A stretch of DNA of 64,000 nt, taken from contig JALRME010000011.1 in assembly GCA_026120035.1 (NCBI GenBank), positions 744,001 through 808,000 of the forward strand, in the 5' to 3' direction. Positions 37,305 through 48,000 of this stretch are shown in pieces. The position numbers were made by a program, and so were the translations under genes. The notes under the pieces are model-generated. The model worked only from the letters and a program-made list of their open reading frames with translations, ran no database searches and was not told the origin of the DNA. Numbering within the stretch: position 1 is the first letter of the stretch; every line of letters begins with the position of its first letter. This DNA is from Coleophoma eucalyptorum (taxonomy: Eukaryota; Ascomycota; Leotiomycetes; Helotiales; Dermateaceae).

Positions 37305-38727
37305 TCATATATGGTTTAAAATTGCGAATGATTGCTCACCAATTTTCCAATCTTTATGTTTCTCATTCCCTCCCAGTGCTCTTGAAGCGATACCAAATTC
37401 TTCCCCAGGTGGAACGTTGTACTAGAAATAATAAGCGTTATGATTGTCATCGGAATAGAACATTGATCTACCTGTGTCAAAGTACTCTCAAAACCGAGTT
37501 TACGCACAAGAAGGGCAATCTCATCTGCAACCGTGTGAGCATCTTTTGTGATGTCCCCAGTGCTGATCTTCCCAATAAATGGCATAATTCTGACAATTTG
37601 TGAGGCAGATTCGGGATCTGTATCGGCTTTATAGTGCACAACTGGAGACAGACTCATACAAGAAGTAATGCCATGAGGTATACCATATGTCGAACCAATG
37701 GCATGCCCAATGCTGTGACTTAGACCCACACTGATGTTGTTCAGGAATGGAAATAGGGAGCTGTATGCGGCCAGTAAAAGAGTCTGTCTGATATTTGGAT
37801 CGTCCGGCTTCTCTTTGCATAGTGGTAGATACTTGAAAAAATCACTCAATGCGATGAGTGCCATGCGCTTGGTGGGCACTTCAGACGCTAAAGGATGATA
37901 CATGAGTTCTACTGCGTGATCCACTGCTCGCATCTGCGACTAAGTTTAGCATTGATATTACCTCAGAAGTGATTATACTTACTCCAGTGCTTGCAAATAG
38001 GAATAATGGCGTATACAACGCAACATCACCATCGTAAATTACAACTGTAACCAAATTAGATAATGTAGACCAAACAGCGCTGCGTATTACCTTTTGGTAC
38101 CAACTCTGCATGGCTTACAGCGACCTTATGCCCATCATCGTTTGTGAATCCAGCATTCATTGTGGTCTCTGCAACGCTGAGCGTAGTTGGGACTGCGATA
38201 CTCGGGATCCATCTCCCAGTCCGTTCATGTAAATGATGCGCAATCGTCTTTGCCGCATCAATAGGGGAACCTCCCCCCACAGATATGAGGACATCTGCAG
38301 CACTATTGAAGACTTCTTCCGTCGCTTTTCGAATGTCTGCTATCGGCCTGATACTTTATAAGCACTGCATACCTTGGAATAAAACTCGTGTTTGAACCCT
38401 ATCTAGGACTCACGTATGTTGTCCAATAGAGCCATAAGTCCCCACATGCCCAGCTGCAAGGGTTTCTTCTATTTCCTTGATGACTGGAGTTTTGGTACAA
38501 AGTGAATGTCCAGTTATGATAAACGCTTTCGAAACTCCAAGCTTTGCCAGCACGGCAGGTATTTTGTAAGCCTCACCTAACAATATGAGTACTCATAAGA
38601 TGATACCTTAAAGCTGGGTATATCTCTAACCTCTGCCATATATCATAAACCTCACTGGAGATGCAACATATGCGCCTCTTGGTGAAACTGTTGTGTTTTG
38701 GTCGATTGTACCGATTTCTGACTGCAT
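37305..38727 (-). CDS. Maleylacetate reductase-like, iron-alcohol-dehydrogenase family
   Basis: About 385 aa in six exons (38727-38631, 38576-38414, 38347-38091, 38044-37983, 37933-37472, 37421-37305), introns 46-66 nt. The family signature is clear: the nucleotide loop VGGGSPIDAAKTIA, PTTLSVAETT, GMRAVDHAVELMYHP, GLSHSIGHAIGSTYGIPHG. The position four before the DHAVE histidine, an Asp ligand in metal-dependent Fe-ADHs, reads Arg. Bacterial maleylacetate reductases also depart from Asp there, which supports that assignment over an ordinary alcohol dehydrogenase. The likely reaction is maleylacetate to 3-oxoadipate with NAD(P)H. The last exon is uncertain: a GTGAGC site could splice a further short exon ending near 37249. 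It is divergent from the thiolase over about 250 bp. Confidence 0.85.
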
Positions 38728-38974
38728 TCTGATTTACCCGCGACTTGATTCACCTCAATTAATTTTCACACAATATTTATTCTTGATTTCAAATTCTGGA
38801 TACCTTATAAATGTGCCCGCGTAAGATCAACGACGCGGGGCAGAAACGTGGGGTCTCGCTCGCTTGTAGACGTGTGGGATCAAAGTAAGCCTACCTACCC
38901 AAGGTGGATTTTGTTGCGCTGAAAGATTCTGCGCTGCGAAAGTACCAAGCTAGCTGACTTTCGCATCTAAAAGT
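38728..38974. promoter_or_regulatory. Bidirectional promoter of maleylacetate reductase-like gene and thiolase
   Basis: Only 247 bp separate the two start codons. A TATAAA-like sequence near 38805-38810 (CTTATAAATG) is centrally placed. A 24-bp GC-rich dyad follows at 38816-38839. The compact layout implies co-regulation. Confidence 0.75.
38816..38839. promoter_or_regulatory. GC-rich dyad CCCGCGT-N10-ACGCGGG
   Basis: A perfect 7-bp inverted repeat with a 10-bp spacer lies between two divergent cluster genes. It holds CCG and CGG triplets pointing outward (everted), a layout used by some Zn2Cys6 dimers. Another CCCGCG lies at 38737-38742, and CGCGGG occurs at 40889-40894 upstream of the lyase gene. 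Confidence 0.5.
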
Positions 38975-40374
38975 ATGGCGAATATACTAAGAGCCACAAG
39001 AAATATATTTCAGAAGTCTCCTCATGACATCGTCTTGCTTTCTGCTGTCAGAAGCCCGATAACGCGGGCATTCAAAGGAGGGCTGAAAGATGCTTGTCCA
39101 GAGGACATATTGATGCCAGTACGCCTAGTGAAAGAAATGGTGATAGATTTTGTGCAGGAAATTTATTGATTCACATCTTAGGTTATGAAAGCTGCAGCCG
39201 AACGAGCTCAAATATCACCCAGAGACGTCGAGGATGTATTGATCGGTAATGTCCTCGCTGAGCTCGGATTTGCGAAGACGGGACGAATGGCATTAAACCA
39301 CGCAGGATTTCCATCTACGACAACGTTTCACACCGTGAATAGACAGTGCTCAAGCAGTTTACAAGCCTTGACACATCTCTCCCATTCCATCATGGCTGGG
39401 CAGATATCTGTAGCCATGGCTGGAGGCGTTGAGAGCATGTCCAAGAATTATGAGACGCGAGGTATTCCGAAGAATGTCTCACCAACTCTCCTCAACTCGG
39501 ATGTGAAAGATGCTAGAGATTGTTTGATGCCAATGGGAATTACATCAGAGAATGTGGCAGAGCGGTACGGTATTTCGAGGAGATTACAAGACGAATATGC
39601 GCTTGAGAGTCAACGGCGGGCAGCAGAAGCTCAGATGAGAGGGTACTTCGAGGATGAAATTGTGCCTATAGTTATCTCCAAAGAATTGAGTAGAGAAAGT
39701 GAGGATATTATCATATCACTTGACGACGGTATTCGATCATCAGTTACTCTCCAAAAGCTTGCGGAACTAAGGCCCGCCTTCAAAAAGGACGGAACAAGCA
39801 CAGCTGGTAATTCGTATGTGCCCAATTATTTTGTTGTATATAAGAGAATATAGAGCTAATTTATTAATCTATAAAGTTCTCAGATTTCAGATGGTTCATC
39901 TGCCACACTTATTGCCCGTAGATCATGGGCAGAGGAAAGAGGCCTTCAACCCCTTGGAAAGTTTGTAGGAACACAAGTGAAAGGCTGTGCACCAGATGAA
40001 ATGGGAATCGGCCCGGCTCTGGCTATCCCAGCACTTTATTTTTATACAGGCATACATCAAAGAGATATCGATCTGTTCGAGATCAACGAGGCTTTTGCCA
40101 GCCAGACAATCTATTGCCTAAACAAGCTTGGCCTCGATTATGAGAAAGTCAACATACATGGCGGTGCCATTGCACTTGGTCATCCCACCGGTGCTACTGG
40201 TACAAGACAAGTAGCTACCTTGTTCTCCTCTTTGAAAAGGCTCGACAAGGAAATTGGAGTTGTGAGCATGTGCGCCAGGCAAGTTCGTCTCAATAGGAAT
40301 TTTAAGGACACAAGCTGATGAGGTTTTGCAGTACTGGTCATGGAGTTGCTTCATTATTCATTCGAGAAGCATAA
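38975..40374 (+). CDS. Thiolase (acetyl-CoA acyltransferase; candidate 3-oxoadipyl-CoA thiolase)
   Basis: 409 aa in four exons (38975-39127, 39182-39813, 39877-40278, 40332-40374). Cys107 in NRQCSSSLQAL is the acyl-accepting cysteine, followed by MAGGVESMS. NEAFASQ, HGGAIALGHPTGATG and the C-terminal MCASTGHG supply the remaining active-site His and Cys. The last intron is GC-AG (CCAG/GCAAGT), and splicing it rebuilds the MCASTGHG loop. The first intron uses a weak donor (GTGAAA); a donor 15 nt later is possible. Thiolases of this degradative class split 3-oxoacyl-CoA; with SCOT and the maleylacetate reductase-like neighbours, 3-oxoadipyl-CoA to succinyl-CoA plus acetyl-CoA is the suggested step. 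There is no PTS1 tripeptide; the N-terminus is weakly amphipathic. Confidence 0.93.
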
Positions 40375-40951
40375 AAACTCGGTATGAGATTAGAAACAGG
40401 TTCAAAGGTGATTTGTTATCTATAGGTGTCATATTTCAAGATGTTTTGATTGTCATTTGGCTGGTTTAGCACCTAAATCCGTCGCTAAACTTGAGACCGT
40501 GCTGCTTCCCTGAGTGCTTCTTGGGGAGATCATTCGCATTGCTCCGAAAAATAACCATTCTATCTAATCGTTCAGATCTTGAATCCTCTAATGCATTCCA
40601 ATTTGAAAAGTATTGATGCTGGACTGAACTAGGATTAGAATAAAGTTCTTTAGCCTTGGACGTTGAAGCACATGACGCTCGTGGGGCTTTTGCATTACCG
40701 CACCTATTTTATTCCCCACCATTACGAGATACATTTTCTAGCTAAGAAAGCCCCATCTGTATCCATCAAAGCCGCCAGTTTGATCATTTGAGGACACAAA
40801 AGCGACACCTTGAGCGAGATTTTAATAGCTCTAAATGATTTGAAGTCTCCTGAGGCTCGCATGTAAGTGTGGGCTACCGTTGTACTTTCGCGGGCACTGA
40901 ATAAACTGCCACTACGATAACTTACCAATTCTTGAAGTGCTTGTTAAAACG
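40375..40951. other. Promoter region of the lyase gene
   Basis: 577 bp downstream of the thiolase. It contains GTTTAGC-N13-GCTAAAC (40464-40490), whose middle shares a block with the palindrome region upstream of the permease, and CGCGGG at 40889-40894. No gene seen. Confidence 0.55.
40464..40490. promoter_or_regulatory. Inverted repeat sharing a split block with the permease promoter
   Basis: GTTTAGC and GCTAAAC flank 13 bp. Inside and overlapping is TAGCACCTAAA directly followed by TCCGTCGC (40467-40485). The same two words occur at 29853-29863 and 29876-29883, separated there by 12 bp that form half of the CGG-N10-CCG palindrome. The shared block is either a control element or a trace of the same small mobile element. 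Confidence 0.45.
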
Positions 40952-42450
40952 ATGCTGCTATCGACACGATTTCTTTCAATTGGTGCACGAAGAATAAAAC
41001 CCAAGCTACTTTTTACTGCTTGTCTGCAAAGCAGAACAGTGGGTTCTGTGGGTGCAATAGACTCCAGCATTTTCAGATCGCTATTCGGTACTGAAGAGAT
41101 AAGAAAGGCATGTATGCATATAGAAGCTCCAGCTTGAAGCAAAGACTGACATATAATTCCAAACAGATATTTGATGACAATGCCTACATAAACCGATGTA
41201 TAGACGCCGAAACAGCTCTTGCTCGGGCGCAGTCAAAATGCGGTGTTATTCCTTCGCATATTGGCCAAGAAATCACTGCACGAGCCGACTCTCGGGAGCT
41301 TGATTTTGAAATATTGAGAAAGGAGACTGAGATTGTCGGATATCCGATTTTACCACTGGTCCGCCAGCTTTCTGTCGCTTGCGGAGATGAAGCTGGGAAA
41401 TTCTTACATTGGGGGGCAACAACCCAGGATATCATGGACATAGCTAGTGTGCTGCAAATGAAGTCTGGGCTGGAAGTGGTCGAACGACTTCTGAAGCAAG
41501 TCATCACGTCGTTATCAAACCTTGCAGAAAAACACAAAGCAACGCCGATGGCAGGTCGAACGCACTTACAGCATGCGCTCCCGGTCACTTTTGGCTACAA
41601 ATGTGCCGTATGGCTTTCTGGTTTCCAGCGACATCTGGAAAGACTTGAGCAGCTGAAGCCTCGAGCGCTACTTGTCCAATTTGGCGGTGCTGCAGGGACT
41701 TTGGCCTCCTTAGGGGACGGCGATGATGGGCTTCGAGTTCGCAAAGCCTTAGCAGAGGAATTATCTCTGGAAAACCCCTCCATCACATGGCATGTCGCGA
41801 GAGATGGAGTGGCCGAGATAACCAACTTCTTGGCATTGGTGGGTGGAACACTGGGCAAAGTGGCTATGGATCTTATCATCATGTCCTCGAATGAGCTTTC
41901 TGAAGTAGCGGAACCATTTGTCATGCATCGAGGAGCTTCATCAACAATGCCTCAGAAGCGCAACCCGATATCAAGCGAAGTAATACTCGCAGCTTCCAAG
42001 ATCCTTCGTTCAAATGCTGGTCTAGTTTTAGATGGCATGGTTGCCGACTTCGAACGAGCAAGCGGCCCTTGGCATTTAGAGTGGGTTGCAATCCCAGAGA
42101 GCTTTGTAATTGCAGTTGGAGCGTTAACACAAGCCGATTTTGCACTTTCCGGCCTTTGCGTCTATAGCAACAATATGTTGGATAATCTACATTCCACCAA
42201 AGGGTTAATTATTGCCGAGGCAGTTATGATGGGTCTAGCTCCCCATCTTGGTCGACAAGCTGCACACGATGTAGTCTACGAAGGGTGCAAAGAGTGCATT
42301 GAAAAAGATATTTCATTGTTTGATTGTCTTGTACAGAAGGAAGAGATCTTGAAGTCGTTGCCAGAAGATAGGCTGAGAACGTTGTGTGATCCTGCGAAAT
42401 ACCTTGGTGCTTGTCGTCAAATGGTGGAAGATGTATTGTCTTTGAATTAA
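40952..42450 (+). CDS. Fumarase/aspartase-superfamily lyase, PcaB (class II 3-carboxymuconate cycloisomerase)-like
   Basis: 479 aa in two exons (40952-41107, 41167-42450). The intron appears to be GC-AG (AAAG/GCATGT...CAG, 59 nt with a CTGAC branch). Splicing it joins SLFGTEEIRK to IFDDNAYINR, matching the start of bacterial PcaB proteins. Superfamily marks are HWGATTQDIMDIA, GRTHLQHALPVTFG and the signature GASSTMPQKRNPIS. The body aligns best in pattern with 3-carboxy-cis,cis-muconate cycloisomerase and adenylosuccinate lyase. Fungal protocatechuate pathways normally use an unrelated beta-propeller cycloisomerase, so this is unusual. The 30 residues before the domain are basic and look like a mitochondrial presequence. 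Role: cycloisomerisation, or elimination of fumarate from a succinylated amine; undecided. Confidence 0.9.
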
Positions 42451-43145
42451 ACCTTTTGGCATCTGTTTGAGTACCTTATGACAGTGGTATTTTTGTGAAT
42501 TATTTATTATGGCTCTTAGTATGCGATAGTCCTCGAAGGCAGTTCTCAAGAAATGCTGCATTGCCGTATTTTCCAAAACACAAATTTAAGTAGACAAATT
42601 TCATGTTGAAGTGAGTAGGAACTATCTTTTCTTTCAAACCCACCAAACTAAATCTGGATTCTGTATGTCTAGATGCCTTATTCCACTTCCTCTTCTCCCG
42701 TCATCTCCTGAGTGTCATCTCACTCCTCGCTTCTCGGCTATTCCACAGTTTCCTCAGACCGAAGGCCCCGCATGGAGAAGGCAGTAGGACAAAAAGCCCC
42801 ACATTGCAACATCCCATCACAGACCAAGCGTCGGAGATTTCTCAGACGACTTGCAACAGTATCTCCATTAGAAAACTGCACCCCAGATTTCTCCCTGGCA
42901 CAGTTGGATTGGGAATTGTGTCTCCACCACCATGTCAGCTTCCCACCTGCTGGTAGAATGTGGTGGTTACGCCCCATCAAGCTCGAGAAGATGTGAGACT
43001 TTGCTTAGAGTGTCGTCTGATGCAAATTGAATTAGTATATAACCCGAAATAACACTTGATTTCCAAAAATTACAATTCAGTTCTCTCTGACTTAGCATTT
43101 TTGCAAATCTCAAAAAACCACAAAGCTAAAGCGCAGCTATTCAAA
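42451..43145. other. Promoter region of the homogentisate-dioxygenase-like gene
   Basis: 695 bp. A TATATAA at 43036-43042 lies about 105 bp before the ATG. CGG and CCG triplets occur near 42735-42770 at long spacing. A 95-codon frame at 42712-42996 starts with GTG and has no domain. Confidence 0.5.
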
Positions 43146-44905
43146 ATGGACTCTATCAAGGAACGAAAGGTGGTGGAAGACATTCAAAGAGTGTTCCACT
43201 TTACCGACCTCCAAAGCAAATCTCCAACCCGTGCAAACGATCCCTATGAATACCAGCCGGGGTGGGGAAACAGACACCAGTCCGAACTAATCCCGGGTAC
43301 ACTTCCAATCGCCCAAAATAATCCACAGGAGACACGCTTCAAACTGTACACCGAAGGAATCACTTATTCGGCTTTTGGAGCTCCTCGACATGCCAACTTC
43401 AGTACTTACATGTATCGAGCACGGCCGTCTGCTGCACATAGTAAGGGGTATTTCCCCTCTAAAGAGTACCCAGAACTAATAAAACCTCATAGTGGGCTTT
43501 AACCCCATAGATTCTACTGCTGATATTGAGAACTGTTTTCTGTCCAATAACGCCGCAGTGGAAACACTTCCAGAACAAGCAGAATGGTCACCATTTCCCA
43601 TTCCCGCAACCCCAACCGACTTTATCGATGGTCTGCATACCCTCGGAGGAAGCGGTGATCCAAACCTTCGTCAAGGAATGGCTCTATATGTGTACATGTT
43701 CACGAAGTCTATGGAGCAAAGAGCCTTTTGTAACGCGGATGGCGACTTCCTCTTCTGCCCACAACTCGGCACCCTTGATGTACAAACCGAGATGGGGATG
43801 CTATATGTGCAACCCGGAGAAATCCTCGTTGTTCCACGAGGTGTCCGCGTATCTATTCGTCTTGGCGAAGGCTCGCCCGCTGCTAGGGGATATATCACTG
43901 AAGTCTGGGGAAGCCACTTTGAATTGCCTGACTTGGGACCCATAGGAGGTCACGGTCTGGCTAATCCGCGAGATTTCTTGTATCCCATTGCACACATTGA
44001 TGAGGATCTACATATAGCTTTTGAAGTTGTCTACAAGATGAACGGCAAGTACTATGCTATCGAGCAAGATCACAGTCCCTTCGATGTCCTAGCATGGCAT
44101 GGAAATGTACTGCCATACAAGGTGCGTCATCAACATCTTAACTATGGAAACTGTTCTGAAGAAAATGCAGTACGACCTCACCAAGTTCTCCTCACAAAAC
44201 AGTACTAGCATCGACCACACCGACCCATCCGTGAACACTGTCCTAACCGCCAAATCCCACGATCCCAACACACCGTTAGTAGACTTCATCTGGCTTGGTC
44301 CTCGCTGGGACGTAGCCTCAAATACATTCCGACCTCCTTATTACCACCGCAACTCAGCCTCTGAGTTCCTCGCTTGCCTATATGGCAATATTTTCGTGCG
44401 GTCTGATGATTTCCAGTCTGGCGGTGCCAGCTTTGAAGGCGGCCACACGCCACATGGTGGATTTGGTGACGAGTATGTATACGAGATGCAGATCCAGGAG
44501 AATCAACCAAGGAGAATCCTTGAACGTAAGCAGCAGTCTGTTTCATGCCAAGATATCAGAGAATGCTAAGTTTCACCTGCAGATCAAATGACTATCATGG
44601 TCGAATCATCGCGCACGCTCCTCTGGACCGAGTACGCGCGAAAAGGTTGTGAATGTCTCCATCTGAAAGGAACAAATCCTAAAGTTTGGGACAAACTCCT
44701 AGACCATTTCAGTGCCAATCCTCTAGCGAAGAAACTACTTGATGCTGTGAAGGAAGACCGTAAAGCTGCAAAGTTGAAGAGAGAGCTGTTGCTTGATGAT
44801 AGTAAGCTGCAGGCACTGCTAAGCGCGGAATACGTTCAGGGCAACGGTACTAAGAATAATGCACATGTAGAGGATCTTCCTGTTTATCAAGTTAAAACTG
44901 TTTGA
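43146..44905 (+). CDS. Homogentisate 1,2-dioxygenase-like extradiol-type dioxygenase (divergent paralogue)
   Basis: 533 aa in four exons (43146-43440, 43493-44121, 44171-44525, 44583-44905), introns 49-57 nt. The bicupin HGD fold is recognisable: YQPGWGNRHQSE, YTEGITYSAFGAPR, DGDFLFCPQLGTL, LYVQPGEILVVPRG, LPYKYDLTKF. The Fe ligands align by spacing with human HGD: His367, Glu373 and His403 (human 335, 341, 371), and the active-site His324 with human 292. The segment right after the ligands (NSASEFLACLYGNIFVR) differs from the canonical MSEFMGL block, and the protein is about 90 residues longer than usual HGD, with a charged C-terminal extension. It should cleave a hydroquinone-type ring; homogentisate itself is uncertain because its usual partner genes are not nearby. 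Confidence 0.92.
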
Positions 44906-45081
44906 CGTGGATGTGTATTTATTCTATTTTATTTCTTGTTTAGCCATAGTATACCGTCACTCATTTATAATAATATTGCGAAACCTTCATCGAAGTGTGT
45001 CAGAAAAATCTTTCAAGTTCCGCCGCATAAACTCCAAAAAAGTTATGTACATAACCTCGTTCTTGAGAACGGTAAATCACT

Positions 45082-48000
45082 CTATCCTACATCGACTAGC
45101 GTGTCACTCATAATCCGTAAGATTTGTGAGTGGGTCCCAGTCTTCCATTTCGCAGCCTCCTCAATCGTTGCCGCATACATCAATAAGATACTTTTTGTCG
45201 AAGAGTAGCTAGGCTCATAAATAACATCATCGAGTTGGATTTTTCCTCCATGGCGAATAAACTTGACGATTGGATCCGTGATATCACCGGTCTGTTCTTC
45301 ATCGTTGTCCACGAGGCCTTCATTGCCGACCCTCCGCCAATCAACATCTCCAAGTAACTCAACCGGTTCAGCGGAAGCATCACTTCTAGATGCTGTATAC
45401 ATTTGCAACCCGATCACTAAGGCTGCTGTGAATAGGGTGGTGGAGAAGTGAAACATAACCCCGTCCGAAGCACGACGTTGCGTTGCAGCCTTCATCGTCT
45501 GAGCAGCATGCACACAGGCTCGTCTGGCTGCCGGCGTTGCCGACCAGGTAGCAAGGTCTTTGAGAGATTTTCGGCCAAGATCTGCACCACCTGCACCAGC
45601 AGCAAGATCAAGGATTCGCACATTGCCCGTCAACATTATGCAGATGTTGTGCCACAGCATCAGGCAATTTGGCTTCATGTCTCTGAGATTGTTCTCGTAC
45701 CTCTCGCAGACCTCGAGGGTCATCGGCACGCAAATTTTGGCTCTTTCGTCTTCTGCATATACTCGCCATGGTGTAGAGTTTTGGGCCGGGACACTTCTTG
45801 GTGTTAATATAAGTTGGGAATAAGCATCCGAGACGCGGAGTCGAATGCTCGATAGCAGTCCATGCATTGTGAACATGTTGATCTTTGTCGTCAAGTCTGG
45901 GAGACTAAAAGTTTCTGGCCGCATCTCAATTACTGGAGACTTTGCTTCTGCGCCATTTCTAAACAATAAGGCCCAGCTTTCTGCACTCTTTGCTGTATAC
46001 AACTGGCTCTCACAAGCTAAGTGTAGCCTCAATACATCGGTTGATAGTACAGGTGTAGCATGTAGACATCCAGAGAACCAGGTATCGACCATGACTGCAC
46101 ATACAATGAGTCTGAGTGGGATCAGTAATGGAAATCATGATTTGGGTTAGAGTACGCGCCTCTTTGCGGACTCAGCTCGAGCCCAATTCCACCATGAGGT
46201 TTTAAGATTACCATTGTGACCCAGTGTCTCGATATCTACTTCTTCGTGGTCGTTCTGCTTGAAAAGCCCGTGTTGCTGCATCAACTAGAAAGGGTTAATT
46301 CAGAACATTAACAACTAACATATCTCAAGTATACCGTGATTGTCGTGATATATAGCGAATGGCATAGTTCTGAATCATGCTGGCCCTTTTTCAGAGTAAG
46401 CCTTCGGTATCTTAGGGTAGGTGGCCAAGTCTACCTACTCCTAGCATTTCCCCAAGCGTAATAACCAAATAAGAGGTAGCAAAAGTCCTCAGAAGGTCTG
46501 CGGGCGAGCCTTTACTGAATCGGACCGCCGAGATCTCAGCAGTGACTCTCTGCAGAAGGGCCTCGGAAGTTTGAGTAACGTATTTTGGTTCAAGGTGTGT
46601 TTGCACTTACAGGGAAAAGCCTCCGAACAAAGGCAGTTGATCTCTTAGTATCAAGAATATTTAACCCAATGAGGCACATAGCAAAGAGCAAAGAATTAGG
46701 AACTGTTTGCGGGTCAAAAGTCGGAACATGGATGAAGGGCATTAAAGGGTGGAACTGTCGAAAATACAAATCCAAGCTAATATCAAGGATTTCGGCCGAA
46801 GGAAATTCGGGGGTTGCGAAAGATATTACACTTCCACTTTCTGATAGCGACGCTGTCGGAGAGGCTGCATTAATCTCGTAGCTTCCGAGAGGCACTGAAG
46901 GCAGAGCTTTTGTCGCCTGGAAGATAGTCTCCAATCTCGACTTGCAATCTTCGTTCAGCCCCCAGCGCGTATCTTGCTTGCTCGACTGCAGTGCCAATGG
47001 GACTGAGTAGGCTGATAGCAGATTCATGGCACCTTCATTCTCTAGGGCTTTCCACATGGTTGGCATCAGCTGGTTGATTTTGATCCAACGTCTCGGCCAG
47101 CACTTCTCAACTCTCGCGAACCTCTCGCTTGGCACTTCGCTCTCTTTAGTGTTTTTGGATGAGTATACTGCTGGCTCGGTAGTAGCAGATAGAGATAACC
47201 CGTAGTCAAGCTCCATAAAATCTAGATTGTGATATGGGACTTGGGAGTCGGTTGAAAACTGATGAATCCATTCATCCATCCCCTGATCCTGCAAAGAAGC
47301 TATGGGCTGAAGTGAGGTCAAGCCTGCATGGCCATTTCGCGTTTCAGTTGGCATCTCTTGCAAATCTTCGAGACTATTATGATCATCTCGATTGCGTATG
47401 GACTGCTGACCCTGTTGCTCAAGAGGAGATTCCAACATTGGCAGTGCTCGATTAAGAGAAACTGCCTCGACAATATCTAAATCTATCGCTATCTGGTTAT
47501 CAAAGAGCACTTGGTCCCATCCAGCAGATGGTGGCCTTGGTCTCTGGGTTATTCGTTGATTGCCCAGCATCGAGTAAGATCTTGGCTGGCTCCTTTTCCA
47601 GTTTTCCCGGGGCTGGTCATGTCCGGTAATGGGTGAGCACACATTCATCTGATCATCAGTCATCCTCCGAATACCATGTTGGGTGCTTGGGCTTTCATGG
47701 CCACTCTGTAAATCTTCCACGCTTGTACTCGTTCGGCGTTTATCCTGCTGCAAGGAAACGGTAGCTAAAGCATTCAACCCCGTAGTTTGCGATGCCACCG
47801 CTGACGAGTGAAATATCTGGGAACTTTGAATATCATTAGAGGCATCCGACAGCAACGACTGTATCTGGCGGGCTGTCAATGATTCCAATCCCAGTGAATG
47901 TTCGGTAGGCAGAGTGTCCGCTGGTGGAATTTCAGGCTGAACTCCTTGCCCTTCCTGCTCTACCCCTTGCAGATTCTCCGAGGCCGCTACTTCAGAATCC

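Noticed and set aside
42712..42996. 95-codon frame between the lyase and dioxygenase genes
   Set aside because: It begins with GTG, has no domain and lies in the dioxygenase promoter.
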